NCBI GenBank assembly: GCA_035626155.1
Contig: DASPOF010000092.1
Coordinates: forward strand, 1-32,699
From: DASPOF01 sp035626155
Lineage (GTDB): Bacteria; Desulfobacterota; Binatia; Binatales; Binataceae
Direction of reading: 5' to 3'
DNA length: 32,699 nucleotides
Shown here: piece after piece, positions 1 to 8,916 of the stretch
Numbering within the stretch: position 1 is the stretch's first letter
How the letters are laid out: each line of letters begins with the position of its first letter
The notes under the pieces: model-generated
The model's input: the letters and a program-made list of their open reading frames with translations, nothing else
Databases searched by the model: none
Told to the model about the DNA's origin: nothing
Made by a program: the position numbers and the translations under genes

Positions 1-1
1 C

Positions 2-3000
2 ACATCGCTCGAGTCAATTCTCGACTTGAAACTCGACCAATTGGATTTGACGAAATATATCGGCTACGCGCCCATCAAGCTGCCGGTCGGGATTCCCCAC
101 GGGATGCTTTCCACCAGTCTCGAGGTGCATTTCGTGCAGACGCAGCCGGCGCCTAGCGTCAGCATCACGGGCCGCGTCGCCCTGGATGATATCGACGTTC
201 GCGACAGCGCGAATGAGCCGTTGGTCGGGCTCAAGCACTTTCTCGTCAGGCTCCTCGACGTCCAGCCGCTGCGCCAGATCATTCATCTGAGAGCGATCAA
301 CATCGACGGACTCGATTGCCACGCGGTCCTGAATCGGGACGGCACGCTCAACTTTGCTTCGCTTGCGGCTCCGGGCGCGGCGCCGGCCGCGGTCGCGCCG
401 GCCGCACCTGAAGCCGCGCCGACGGCGCAGCCGACCGCGCGCGCGGCTCCCGCCGCATCGCCGCTCGATGCATCGGTTGAATCGTTCGACCTCTCGAACA
501 GCTCGGTTGAATTCACGGACAACCGCGGCGCGAAGCCGGCCGCCGCCGCGATCCAGGATATTCATGTTGGACTCAAGGGCCTGCGGACCATCGGATCGCC
601 GCCCGCATCCTTCGACATGAATGCGAAGCTGAGCGGCGGCGGAACGCTCAAGCTCGATGGGACTGTCGACCTGGTGCAATCCCACGCCAGGACGGACATC
701 GCAATCGACCAGGTGGACCTTCCCGCCTTGCAGCCATTTGCGCAGGCGAACCTGGCGGCCAACATCGCGTCGGGAAAGTTGAGCACGCACGCCACCGTCG
801 ATGCGAATTTTGCTCCGAGCCAGTTCAACGTTCATGTGGAACCCGCCTCCCTTGCGCTCGAAAATCTCGACGTGCGCCCGCCGACGGGCCGTGACAAGGC
901 GGTCGCGTTCACGCGGCTTGGCGTCACGGTCGGGAAAGTCGATCTTGCGGCGCATCAGGCGACGGTCAACGAGGTTCGCCTCGACGGTCTGGACATGTTC
1001 GTTCGCCGGGGAAGCCGCGGCGAGCTGAATTTGCTGTCGCTGGTGCGCACGCCCGCCGCACCCGCTCCGGCAGCGCCGGCCGCCAAGCGCCGCCGCAAAG
1101 CCGCCCGCAAAGGACAGCCTGCGCCGCCGGCGAGTCCGCCGCCAACTCCTGCCAGTGCGCCCGCCGCTCCGTGGCAATTTCAAGTTGCCTCGGTCGCGCT
1201 GGAGAAGTCGGCAATCCGGTTCGAGGATCATACAGTTGCGAGCGCGGCGAACCTGACGGTCGCTCCCATGAATCTTCATCTGAAGGACGTGTCGAGCGAT
1301 TTTGCGAAGCCAATCGGAGTCGATCTCGACGGCACGCTCAATCGCAAGGGCGGTTTCAAGATCGCGGGCACCGCAGCGGTGAACCCGCTCAAGGCCACCC
1401 TCCACATAACGACCGACCGGCTGGGTCTGGAAGCCGCCGCCCCGTACGTGGAAAGCAACCTCAACGCGACGATTCGCAGGGCCGCCTTGACCACCAAGGG
1501 CGATTTCGACATGGCAATCGACCACGGAAATCTTCGTGTCGGTTACCGGGGCGATGCCACGGTGGGCAACGTGGAAGTTCTCGACAAACTGACCTCCGAC
1601 AGTTTTCTTAGCTGGAAGGCGTTCGGCGCGCGGCGGATTGATTTCGCGTACGGAGGCGGCGCGCCGAAAGTGCATATCGGGGCGTTGTCGCTCGCAGACT
1701 TCTATGCCCGCATCATTCTGAACCGCGACGGCAAATTGAATCTGAGCGACATCACCGCAAGTCCGCAGGCGCCGCCCACCTCGCTCACCCGACCGGAGGC
1801 CGCCGCCAGTGCTCCCGCTCCCGCCCAGCCGCCCGCTCCCGCCGCCGCGCCGTCAGCCGGCGCGCCCGCGGCCGCACCGTCCGCGGCGCCTATCAAGGCC
1901 GATATCGCGATCGGGCGAATCACCTTGTCGGGCGGCAAGGTCAATTACAGTGACTACTTCATCAAGCCCAACTACTCGGCGGACCTGAGCGAGATCGAAG
2001 GCAAAGTGGGAGCGTTCGGCACGAGCACGACGACGCCCGCTCCGGTGACAGTCGATGGCAAAGTCGAGGGCAGCGCGCCGATCAACATAGACGGCTCGAT
2101 CAATCCGCTCGCTCCGATGGCGTTCGTCGATATCAGGGCCAAAGCCGATGGCATCGAGCTGACCGGACTGTCGCCATACACAACGAAGTACACTGGATAT
2201 CCAATCGTCAAAGGAACGCTGACGATGGATGTGCATTACTTACTCGATCAGGACAAGCTGACGGCCGAAAACAAGATTCTGATCGACCAGTTCACGTTTG
2301 GCGATCGCGTGGAGAGTCCGAGCGCCACCAATCTGCCGGTTCGCCTCGCGATATCGCTGCTCAAGGATTCGCAGGGCCGGATCAATCTTGACGTTCCGGT
2401 CTCCGGTTCGCTCTCCGACCCGCAATTCAGCATCGGCGGCGTGATCTGGGGAGTGATCAAGAACCTCATCATGAAGGCGGTGACGTCGCCCTTCAGCCTG
2501 CTCGCGTCGGTAGTCGGCGGGAGCAGCGCCGAGTTGGGCTATATCGAGTTCAGGCCGGGGTTCTCGACGCTGACCTCTCAGAGCCAGGCGAAGTTGGCGA
2601 CGGTTGCCAAGGTTCTGCAGGACAAGCCGTCGCTCAACCTGGATATCTGCGGGAGAGTGGATCCGGCAGTCGATCGGGACGGGCTGCGCGATGCGATGGT
2701 GGCGCGGCTGGTCGCGGCGCAAATGATCGAGGCGACGGGCCGTGGCGGAACCGCCCCGGAAGATATAATCGTCGATGAAACTTCGAGCGACTACAACAAA
2801 TATCTCACGCGGGCGTACAAGGCGGCCGATATTCCCGGCAAACCGCGCAACGTCATCGGTCTTGCACAGACGCTCCCGCCCGATGAGATGAAGAAGTTGC
2901 TGCTCGCGAATATGAAAGTCACGGACCAGGACCTCCCGAAGCTCGCGCAGGCGCGTGCGAATGCAGTCCGCAAATGGCTGAGTGATAACAAGGTGGATCC

Positions 3001-3091
3001 CGGCAAGCTGTTTACCGTCCCGCCCAAGCTCACCGCCGAGGGCATCACCGATAAAGGCAAGACCAGCCGCGTTGACCTGTCGCTGAAGTGA
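2..3091 (+). CDS. DUF748 / AsmA-like envelope protein, 5' end outside window
   Basis: The frame is open to the left edge (1029 residues visible). The first in-frame start-like codon is a TTG at 26, but the text before it reads on into the family-like stretch DLTKYIGYAPIKLPVG, so the gene almost certainly starts upstream and is partial here. It shows repeated beta-rich AsmA/DUF748 segments (for example VLNRDGTLNFASL, ILNRDGKLNLSDI, VNYSDYFIKPNYSADLSEIEG) separated by three Ala/Pro-rich linkers near residues 120-155, 350-390 and 595-635. The C-terminal 180 residues (YIEFRPGFSTLTSQSQAKL onwards, ending near TDKGKTSRVDLSLK) resemble the OmpA-like tail common in DUF748 proteins. Family members are thought to be periplasmic or envelope proteins linked to outer-membrane lipid transport or assembly. 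The exact role is not visible. Family assignment is firm, function weak. Confidence 0.85.
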   Translation, partial: TSLESILDLKLDQLDLTKYIGYAPIKLPVGIPHGMLSTSLEVHFVQTQPAPSVSITGRVALDDIDVRDSANEPLVGLKHFLVRLLDVQPLRQIIHLRAINIDGLDCHAVLNRDGTLNFASLAAPGAAPAAVAPAAPEAAPTAQPTARAAPAASPLDASVESFDLSNSSVEFTDNRGAKPAAAAIQDIHVGLKGLRTIGSPPASFDMNAKLSGGGTLKLDGTVDLVQSHARTDIAIDQVDLPALQPFAQANLAANIASGKLSTHATVDANFAPSQFNVHVEPASLALENLDVRPPTGRDKAVAFTRLGVTVGKVDLAAHQATVNEVRLDGLDMFVRRGSRGELNLLSLVRTPAAPAPAAPAAKRRRKAARKGQPAPPASPPPTPASAPAAPWQFQVASVALEKSAIRFEDHTVASAANLTVAPMNLHLKDVSSDFAKPIGVDLDGTLNRKGGFKIAGTAAVNPLKATLHITTDRLGLEAAAPYVESNLNATIRRAALTTKGDFDMAIDHGNLRVGYRGDATVGNVEVLDKLTSDSFLSWKAFGARRIDFAYGGGAPKVHIGALSLADFYARIILNRDGKLNLSDITASPQAPPTSLTRPEAAASAPAPAQPPAPAAAPSAGAPAAAPSAAPIKADIAIGRITLSGGKVNYSDYFIKPNYSADLSEIEGKVGAFGTSTTTPAPVTVDGKVEGSAPINIDGSINPLAPMAFVDIRAKADGIELTGLSPYTTKYTGYPIVKGTLTMDVHYLLDQDKLTAENKILIDQFTFGDRVESPSATNLPVRLAISLLKDSQGRINLDVPVSGSLSDPQFSIGGVIWGVIKNLIMKAVTSPFSLLASVVGGSSAELGYIEFRPGFSTLTSQSQAKLATVAKVLQDKPSLNLDICGRVDPAVDRDGLRDAMVARLVAAQMIEATGRGGTAPEDIIVDETSSDYNKYLTRAYKAADIPGKPRNVIGLAQTLPPDEMKKLLLANMKVTDQDLPKLAQARANAVRKWLSDNKVDPGKLFTVPPKLTAEGITDKGKTSRVDLSLK

Positions 3092-3174
3092 GAGATTTGT
3101 ACTGTCTAGAATCGGAAATACCGTGGCAATGAAGATCTGGATGGCCGTCAATCGGGCGGCCGGGGAGATCGAGC

Positions 3175-4065
3175 ATGGGCAGTATCAGCATGGTGGACGC
3201 CAAAACCGGCCGCAAGTGCTATCTTGACGATCCCGATGATCTCAAACCCGGCGAAAAAGTGGTATTCCTCCTGAGCCTGCACGGGGGCGGCTCGGTCGGC
3301 GCCTGGCAGCGATCCTATTTCCCCGCCTACCACTACAAAGAGAGGTATCGCCTGGTTATCGCGACGCCGTCTGCGGCGACCAAGGAACCGTCGCGGCGGT
3401 GGGTGGCCGAGGCGGATGATGATCACCTGCGCAATATCGTGAACTATGTCTTCGACAAGTATGGAAAGGACAACATCGCATCGTTCTGGCTAGTCGGCCA
3501 TTCCCAGGGCGGCATGACGGCGAACCGCCTGCTCGGCGACGACTTTTTCAGGAACGGGGTCGACGGCTGGCTCAGCCTTTCCGGCGGACGGATCGGGCCG
3601 ATCGAGCTTCCAGCGTCCTTCTTCGTCCCGGTGCGCGGCTCGGTGCCTCCGATGCCGGAGGGCAGCAACGCGCCTCGCCCAGGCCGCGCCTCGACGCCCG
3701 ACTGCGATATCTCATTCATATTCGCTACGGGCGAAAATGAGATGGTCGCCTTGCCCGAGACCTCGCCATGGGCCGACAAGTACGGCGCTGGCCCGCGAGT
3801 GAGGTTGCCCGATGTAGTGGATGATAAGCCCGGCGAAATCTATGACACGCTGCGCGAGGGTCATTCGACACCAGCCTGGGGCCTCTTCCCTCGGCCGGGC
3901 AGGGCTTTGGTCTACGTTTACCCGAATGCCCGCGGCGGCCGCCTGATCGCCGACGTCGTGCGCCTTGACAAGGGCCACACCGAGGGTCTCGAGCCGCGAA
4001 TCACCGAGGAGCTGATCAAGATGATGGTCGCGGCGCCGGGCGGAAAGGCCCGCCAGAGCGTGTAG
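3175..4065 (+). CDS. alpha/beta hydrolase, PHB-depolymerase/esterase-like
   Basis: A 296-residue protein with an alpha/beta-hydrolase layout: LSLHGGGS at residues 33-40 as the oxyanion-hole strand, and the nucleophile elbow GHSQGGM with Ser110. A probable acid lies in the following strand region (FATGENEM), and the late KGHTEGLEP segment supplies the likely catalytic His. No signal peptide is obvious, so it is probably cytoplasmic. GGGGAG at 3162-3167 is a good ribosome-binding site for the ATG at 3175. The gene stands alone after the DUF748 gene and is convergent with the TetR gene. Its TAG stop is also the first three bases of a dispersed hairpin repeat. The substrate cannot be told; esterase or depolymerase-like activity is inferred from the fold. 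Confidence 0.8.
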   Translation: MGSISMVDAKTGRKCYLDDPDDLKPGEKVVFLLSLHGGGSVGAWQRSYFPAYHYKERYRLVIATPSAATKEPSRRWVAEADDDHLRNIVNYVFDKYGKDNIASFWLVGHSQGGMTANRLLGDDFFRNGVDGWLSLSGGRIGPIELPASFFVPVRGSVPPMPEGSNAPRPGRASTPDCDISFIFATGENEMVALPETSPWADKYGAGPRVRLPDVVDDKPGEIYDTLREGHSTPAWGLFPRPGRALVYVYPNARGGRLIADVVRLDKGHTEGLEPRITEELIKMMVAAPGGKARQSV

Positions 4066-4126
4066 CAGGATGTTGAGAAAAGCGAGAGCCTCGTAGTTCG
4101 ACGGGCCTGCGGCCTCAACATCCTAC
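4063..4126. repeat. dispersed hairpin repeat, copy 1 (short form)
   Basis: A 64-bp copy beginning TAGCAGGATGTTGAGA and closing CTCAACATCCTACCA. The arms AGGATGTTGAG and CTCAACATCCT are perfectly complementary and enclose about 35 bases. It corresponds to the first hairpin of the longer copies at 5947 and 23818 and lacks their second and third hairpins. It starts exactly on the TAG stop of the hydrolase gene and fills the space between that gene and the convergent TetR gene, so it could also act as a bidirectional terminator. Confidence 0.85.
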
Positions 4127-4137
4127 CAGTCCCCGGT

Positions 4138-4791
4138 TCATTCTTTTCGGCGTTTTTCCCGTGTGGCGCGAGCCGCGGCCGATACGCCCGGCGTGGCGAT
4201 TAACCCATCGACCACTCTCGCCAGACGACGGCGCAGATCCTCGGTGTCGGCAGAGGGCCGCGTCAGGCGCTCAAGCTCGAATCCGCGCACCAGATCGATA
4301 ATAGTGCGGGCTGCATCAATCGGACGGCTCACCCCTATTCCCTCGAGCGCCTCGGCTACGCGCGCCTCCAGGTAGCGCACGCAGGAAAGGAACTCCTTGG
4401 CCAAAAGCTCATCCCGCGCCGCACGCAAAATCAGTTCGTACTCCACGGGAACCATATCGGCGTTTGCGAATTCTCGCCGCACGACTTCCAATGCTCGCTC
4501 GACCACATCGTTCGGCGCCGCGACCGGCAACTCGCGCTCCAGGTGAGTAATAAATTCCATCAAATCGCGGAGATACTGACGGAACGCCTCACGCATGAGA
4601 TCTTCGCGAGACTTGAAATAATACGTGATCGAGCCCAGCGGCACTCCGGCCGCCTGTGCTACTCGCCGATGCGTTACCGCATCCGCTCCTTCGCTGGCGA
4701 TGATTCGCAGCGTTGCTTCCAGGATCACACGGCGCCGGCCCTCCTCCGGTCGAGGGGCGCGGCTTGAGCGGGCGGGTGGTTTCTTGTACAT
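4138..4791 (-). CDS. TetR/AcrR-family transcriptional regulator
   Basis: A 217-residue protein with a typical TetR N-terminal helix-turn-helix at about residues 21-66 (RVILEATLRIIASEGADAV, then HRRVAQAAGVPLGSITYYF, then KSREDLMREAF). The helical ligand-binding part that follows (residues 70-200) is not specific enough to name an effector. The ATG at 4791 is chosen because the basic/Pro-rich lead MYKKPPARSSRAPRP is a normal TetR N-terminus. The gene is divergent from the GNAT gene at 4870 with 78 bp between starts, so it may repress itself and that acetyltransferase. A TTGTACAT octamer covers its start codon and recurs 30 bp away in the shared promoter region. Confidence 0.9.
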   Translation of the reverse strand: MYKKPPARSSRAPRPEEGRRRVILEATLRIIASEGADAVTHRRVAQAAGVPLGSITYYFKSREDLMREAFRQYLRDLMEFITHLERELPVAAPNDVVERALEVVRREFANADMVPVEYELILRAARDELLAKEFLSCVRYLEARVAEALEGIGVSRPIDAARTIIDLVRGFELERLTRPSADTEDLRRRLARVVDGLIATPGVSAAARATREKRRKE

Positions 4792-4821
4792 TAGACGGGT
4801 AAATCTTGGTCATTTGTACAT
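4784..4821. promoter_or_regulatory. paired TTGTACAT motifs in tetR/GNAT divergent region
   Basis: TTGTACAT occurs at 4784-4791 and 4814-4821, exactly 30 bp apart (about three helical turns); each contains the palindrome TGTACA. The first overlaps the TetR start codon. The position fits a TetR operator controlling both divergent genes, but no binding consensus is known for this regulator, so this is a candidate only. Confidence 0.35.
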
Positions 4822-4869
4822 GATCGGAAGAAGTTGGTCAAGCGACGCGAACTCTGAGGTACACAGCCC

Positions 4870-5949
4870 ATGACAGTCAGAATCGAGTCCCCACGCGACG
4901 GAGATGGCTTCGCAGAGTTCGTACGCTTCGCGGATCGTGCGCACGCCGGCGCGCTCGCCTACTGGCCGGCGCTGGACGCGATCGAGATGCCGGTGCTGCT
5001 CGGGCAGAGCGCACTCGCCGCGGGCAAATCGATGCGTCCGTTCGTCGCCCGCGAGCACGGCGAGATCGTCGCGCGCGTGCTTGCCGTCGTCGATCCCGCG
5101 TACGCGGACCGCTGGGGCGAGCGGCTCGGGCATCTCGCGGTGTTCGACGCGCTGGCGGGGACGCGCGACGCCGTGCGAGCGATGCTCGATGCGGCCTGCG
5201 AGTGGTTGCGGAGCGAAGGCGCGATTGCGGCCCGTGCGGGGTCTTACATACCGATCGACGGCCCGTTCGTGATCGACGCGTACGATGAGCTCCCCGAGTT
5301 CCTGGCGCGCGTCAATCCGGACTACTACCACGCCTTGCTCAAGGATGCCGGATTCGAGACCGAAAAGGGGATGGTCGATTACCGGATCGAAGTCACCTCG
5401 GAGCTGGTCGCGCGGTATGAAAGCGCGCTCGAAGCGGCGCGGCGAGGTGGATTCGAAATCACGCCGCTGAGCGAGATGTCGCCCGAGCGGCGGACTGCCG
5501 ATTTCGTGCCGGCTTTCAACGAGGCGTTCTACAATCATTGGGGATTCGTGGCGATTTCCGAGGCGGCGTTTTCGGAGTTCTTCGCGTTGTTCGAGGTCCT
5601 GGGCGGACTCGATACTAGCGTAGTGGCGTATCGCGATGGCGAGGTTGCCGGGACGCTGATAGTGGTGCCGGAGCAATCGGCGATGGCGCAGGTTCAACCG
5701 GGCTACACGCTCAAGGACTCGGAGCGGGTCAATTTTCTCGGTATCGGGGTCCGCGAATTCGCGCGCGGGCGTGGCGTCAATCTCGCGATGGCGTCGTACG
5801 CGTATCTGAAACTGATTCGCCGCGGCGCAAAATTTGTCGGCTACGGATTCGTGCTCGACGACAACTGGCCGTCGCGGCGCACCGGCGAAAAGCTGGGGGG
5901 ACAGATCTGTTCCAACTACGTCTCGTACCGGCGCAATTTCTCGCGCTAG
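4870..5949 (+). CDS. GNAT-family N-acetyltransferase (large form)
   Basis: A 359-residue protein. The C-terminal third has the GNAT fold: beta-strands around EVAGTLIVVPEQ, then VNFLGIGVREFARGRGVNLAM where the R-G-R-G-V-N segment (about residues 297-302) is the acetyl-CoA pyrophosphate loop, then the late DDNWPSRRTGEKLGG segment typical of GNAT motif B. The N-terminal half (residues 1-190) resembles a second, degenerate GNAT-like domain seen in long members of the family. GAGG at 4855-4858 precedes the ATG at 4870. It is divergent from a TetR gene that may control it. Its TAG stop is the start of repeat copy 2. The acceptor substrate is unknown. Confidence 0.8.
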   Translation: MTVRIESPRDGDGFAEFVRFADRAHAGALAYWPALDAIEMPVLLGQSALAAGKSMRPFVAREHGEIVARVLAVVDPAYADRWGERLGHLAVFDALAGTRDAVRAMLDAACEWLRSEGAIAARAGSYIPIDGPFVIDAYDELPEFLARVNPDYYHALLKDAGFETEKGMVDYRIEVTSELVARYESALEAARRGGFEITPLSEMSPERRTADFVPAFNEAFYNHWGFVAISEAAFSEFFALFEVLGGLDTSVVAYRDGEVAGTLIVVPEQSAMAQVQPGYTLKDSERVNFLGIGVREFARGRGVNLAMASYAYLKLIRRGAKFVGYGFVLDDNWPSRRTGEKLGGQICSNYVSYRRNFSR

Positions 5950-6105
5950 CAGGATGTTGAGAAAAGCGGGAGCATCGCAGTTCGACCGCCCTGCGGTCTC
6001 AACATCCTGCGTAAAAGATGGCTTCTTTCCTCTACCTTCTCCCTCGATCTTTTCCGGGGAAGATAAGAGAGGGGGAGCAGGCTGTGATTCATTACCAGCC
6101 TGCTA
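5947..6105. repeat. dispersed hairpin repeat, copy 2 (long form)
   Basis: About 159 bp, starting on the TAG stop of the upstream GNAT gene. Three nested dyads are visible: CAGGATGTTGAG with CTCAACATCCTG; CCTCT...AGAGG around a TTTTCCGGGG core with ATCTT/AAGAT; and AGCAGGCTG with CAGCCTGCT. The outer ends TAGCAGG and CCTGCTA are inverted, giving the element MITE-like termini. By eye it is close to 90 percent identical to the copy at 23818. No coding potential was recognised inside it. Confidence 0.9.
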
Positions 6106-6115
6106 GCCGGCGATC

Positions 6116-6748
6116 ATGACCCGCCAGGAAGGAAAGCCCGCGGTCTCCCTGATTTTTCCCGAACAGTACCAGCAAGCGGCCGAGGCGCTTGGCCGCGCAT
6201 TTATCAACGATCCGCCGATGTGGGCCGTCCTGCCGGACCTTTCGGACCCGGCCGAACGCGCGCGCCGAATCGCGATGCTCTTCTCCGTGGTGCTGGAAAT
6301 CCAACGCCGCAACGGACAACCGGTGTTCGGCGTGGTCGAGAATGAAAAGGTGGCGGCGGCGGCGGTGGTCGAGGGCGTCGGCCAGACCCCGCCCGGCGCG
6401 TTGAGCGTATTGGGCCTCGTTCCGCGAATGGTCGCCGCGGTAGGCACCAGGGGCGCGCTCCGCGCGGCCCGGCTTAGCGGCGATCAGTTCCGCAACCGCC
6501 CGCCGAAGCCGCATCTCTATCTCAGCCTGCTCGGCGTGAACCCGCCCTACCAGCAGCGCCATTTCGGAATCGCCCTGCTCGACCATCTCCGGGACCTCGC
6601 CAGCCTGCGCGGCGAACTCGCCGGGGTGTACCTGGAAACCGCGACCGAAGCAAACGTGGCCTATTACACCAGGGCGGGCTACGAGACCATCGGCGAAATG
6701 TTTTCGATCGGCGTCAGGATGTGGCGGATGATGCAGCCGCGGCGGTAA
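6116..6748 (+). CDS. GNAT-family N-acetyltransferase
   Basis: A 210-residue protein of single-domain GNAT size. Residues 134-158 (LYLSLLGVNPPYQQRHFG and on to LLDHL) are the strand-4/loop/helix-3 segment that binds acetyl-CoA, with a slightly degenerate Q-x-x-x-G-x-A loop. NVAYYTRAGYE at 180-190 is the usual motif-B end. The ATG at 6116 lies only 10 bp after repeat copy 2, and no clear ribosome-binding site sits between them, so the repeat may have displaced the native leader or the start may be weakly translated. It is convergent with the oxidase genes. The substrate is unknown. Confidence 0.8.
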   Translation: MTRQEGKPAVSLIFPEQYQQAAEALGRAFINDPPMWAVLPDLSDPAERARRIAMLFSVVLEIQRRNGQPVFGVVENEKVAAAAVVEGVGQTPPGALSVLGLVPRMVAAVGTRGALRAARLSGDQFRNRPPKPHLYLSLLGVNPPYQQRHFGIALLDHLRDLASLRGELAGVYLETATEANVAYYTRAGYETIGEMFSIGVRMWRMMQPRR

Positions 6749-6774
6749 TGGCGCATCGCCGAAGCAAATCCTTG

Positions 6775-8433
6775 TCAATAGTTAGTAAAGGGGCGCGCGC
6801 TCAACATCGGCGGCAGATGGTGCATCACGAACGGCCCATACATAATCGCGATGATAACGATTGACGCGTAAACCCAGTAGTGGAACCAGTCGAGGCGGGC
6901 CTGCCAGCCGTCCTGCGAGGGCGCCTGCACCGTCTCCGTGAATGGAATATCCGCGATTTTGACCTCTTCGCGGCTTAGAATCGTCGCTACCAGGATGACG
7001 AAGAACAGCGCCACGCTCGCCATCATGATGGTCCCGCCGACGGCGCCGATCACGCCCGGAATGTGCCACGACGGCAGAGAGTAGTTGCCGATCGAAAGCG
7101 CCGTACGCCGCGGCATTCCTTCCAGTCCGCCCGTCATCAATCCGTGCGCAAATATCATCACCCCCGCGAAATACGAGACCGCCTGCGCGACCGCCAGCCG
7201 CGCCGACCATAGCCGCTTCTGCGCGAGGTAAGGAACCATCCAGTACGCGATTCCCATGTAAGACAGGGCGACCGTCGTTGCGAGCGTAAGATGGAAATGC
7301 CCCACGATGAAAGTGGTATTGTGCACCACGAGGTTCATGTTGTAGCTGGCATTCATCAGTCCGGAAATTCCCCCCAACAAAAACGCGCACATCGCGAGCA
7401 CCTGCGCGCACACCGACGGGTCGGACCATCGGATGCGCAGGAACCAGCCGACCAGGCCCTTTCCTCCATTCCAGCGTCCCGCAATTTCAAGCGCGTACAT
7501 CACCCCGAACGCAGTCATCAGGCTCGGGAAGAAAATGGCGAAAGTGAGAAACGCAATCGCGAACTTGAGCCCCGTTCCAACTCCGGGGTCGGTGAACTGA
7601 TGATGGAATCCCACCGGGACCAGCAGGATGAACATCACGAACGCCACCCGCGTAAGCGTGTCGCTGAACAGAGCGCCGCCGGCCTGCTTCGGAATCATCC
7701 CGTACCACGATACGTAAACCGGCAGCAGCCAGTAGTACACGATCGGATGCCCGGTAAACCAGAACAACGTGCGGCTCAGCATCGGGTCTGATCCCGCGAC
7801 CAGTCCGAGCGACCACGGCAGCAGCAGCACGACGACCTCGATCGCAAGCCCGACCGATGCGACGTCCCACATCACGTAGGTGGCGATCGACATGAAGGCG
7901 AGCAGCGGGATGCGCTCGCCGGGATGCTCGCGGCGCCATCCGCGCAGCGCCACCAGCAGCGCCGCCGACGTGAGCCAGGTGCTCACCACCACCAGCGTCA
8001 AACCCAGGTAAAACGTCCAGTGCGCCTGGAGCGGGGCATAAAAGGTGTAGAGCACGGTCGCCTTTCCGGCCACGATCGCGCACGCGGCCATTACCGTGCC
8101 GATAACCAGTGTCCAGAATGACGAGCGCAGCAAAAAGCCGTTGAGCGGGCGTCCGAGCCCCCGGGCGGTCGTCAACGCCATGAATCCGTTGCCGAACACC
8201 GAGGTCAGCACCAGCGCATTCAGCACGCCATGAATAGTAAGTCCCTCATAGTAGGTCCGGACCCCGGGATAGTACTGGAAGATATTGACCCCCGCGTAGT
8301 TGAGCGCCTGGCCGAGTCCGAACAGGACCCCCACCGCTAGCACCGCGAAGCCGAAATAGATATTCCAGCGAATCACTTTGCGCTGGTCGTCAGGCAGCGA
8401 AAAGCCGGACGCATCTGACACGATCGGCGTCAT
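6775..8433 (-). CDS. cbaA: ba3-type (B-family) cytochrome c oxidase subunit I
   Basis: A 552-residue polytopic membrane protein, close to the 562 residues of Thermus ba3 subunit I. All metal and heme ligands can be placed: His68 (GLTIHGVLNA) and His381 for the low-spin heme, His379 for the high-spin heme (FIVGHFHLT), His229, His277 and His278 for CuB, and Tyr233 four residues after His229 in GHPIVYYWLLP, the cross-linked tyrosine pattern. Positions run at a constant offset of 4-5 from the Thermus enzyme as I recall it. It reduces oxygen to water and pumps protons in the cytoplasmic membrane. Its ATG overlaps the stop of the subunit II gene (ATGA), so the two are translationally coupled. It is the last gene of a three-gene minus-strand operon. 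Confidence 0.93.
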   Translation of the reverse strand: MTPIVSDASGFSLPDDQRKVIRWNIYFGFAVLAVGVLFGLGQALNYAGVNIFQYYPGVRTYYEGLTIHGVLNALVLTSVFGNGFMALTTARGLGRPLNGFLLRSSFWTLVIGTVMAACAIVAGKATVLYTFYAPLQAHWTFYLGLTLVVVSTWLTSAALLVALRGWRREHPGERIPLLAFMSIATYVMWDVASVGLAIEVVVLLLPWSLGLVAGSDPMLSRTLFWFTGHPIVYYWLLPVYVSWYGMIPKQAGGALFSDTLTRVAFVMFILLVPVGFHHQFTDPGVGTGLKFAIAFLTFAIFFPSLMTAFGVMYALEIAGRWNGGKGLVGWFLRIRWSDPSVCAQVLAMCAFLLGGISGLMNASYNMNLVVHNTTFIVGHFHLTLATTVALSYMGIAYWMVPYLAQKRLWSARLAVAQAVSYFAGVMIFAHGLMTGGLEGMPRRTALSIGNYSLPSWHIPGVIGAVGGTIMMASVALFFVILVATILSREEVKIADIPFTETVQAPSQDGWQARLDWFHYWVYASIVIIAIMYGPFVMHHLPPMLSARPFTNY

Positions 8434-8912
8434 TTCACCACCACATCCGCGTGCATCGTATGATGCAGTTGGCCGCAGTACTCATGGCATAGCAACAGGT
8501 ACTTCCCCGGTTTGGCAAACCGGTATGTGAACTCCGAGACCTCGCCCGGGATCAGCATCGTGTTGATCCGCGTACCGGGAATAAAGAATCCGTGGATTAC
8601 GTCAGCCGAAGTGCCCATAAAAGTGACCTCTGCCCCGGCCGGAACCTCGATCTCGTCGGGAACGAACTGCCATGCGTAGGCTACGATTACCACCTCGTAG
8701 CGGCCCGGCGAGACCTCGCGGACGCCGGGGTTATCGAATGGCGGTGTCTTGCGCAATACCAATCGCAGCGGCCGGTCGGCACTATAGTGAATCATTCCGT
8801 GCGCTGACGGTAGCACGATATGCATCGCGAATGCGCTATATGCCAGTGCGCCAAGGAATAGCAGCAGCACTATTCCCGCCGCGATGAGAAACCTCTCTTC
8901 GTAGCGTTCCAT
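8430..8912 (-). CDS. cbaB: ba3-type cytochrome c oxidase subunit II (CuA)
   Basis: A 160-residue protein if started at the ATG at 8912 (MERYEERFLIAAG), which has AGGTAGG upstream and gives one N-terminal membrane anchor at residues 9-30; a longer in-frame start at 8972 would run into the preceding small gene and is less likely. The cupredoxin domain (residues 70-160) has the full binuclear CuA site: His107, then C-H-E-Y-C-G-Q-L-H-H-T-M, giving Cys142, Glu144, Cys146, His150 and Met153. The domain faces the periplasm and takes electrons from cytochrome c or a copper protein. The short length with one anchor is typical of ba3 enzymes. Confidence 0.93.
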   Translation of the reverse strand: MERYEERFLIAAGIVLLLFLGALAYSAFAMHIVLPSAHGMIHYSADRPLRLVLRKTPPFDNPGVREVSPGRYEVVIVAYAWQFVPDEIEVPAGAEVTFMGTSADVIHGFFIPGTRINTMLIPGEVSEFTYRFAKPGKYLLLCHEYCGQLHHTMHADVVVK

Positions 8913-8916
8913 CCGC

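Noticed and set aside
14..1675. 553-codon open frame antisense to the DUF748 gene
   Set aside because: Arg/Gly-rich composition typical of the complement of a high-GC gene, no family-like motifs, and the plus-strand frame is clearly the real protein.
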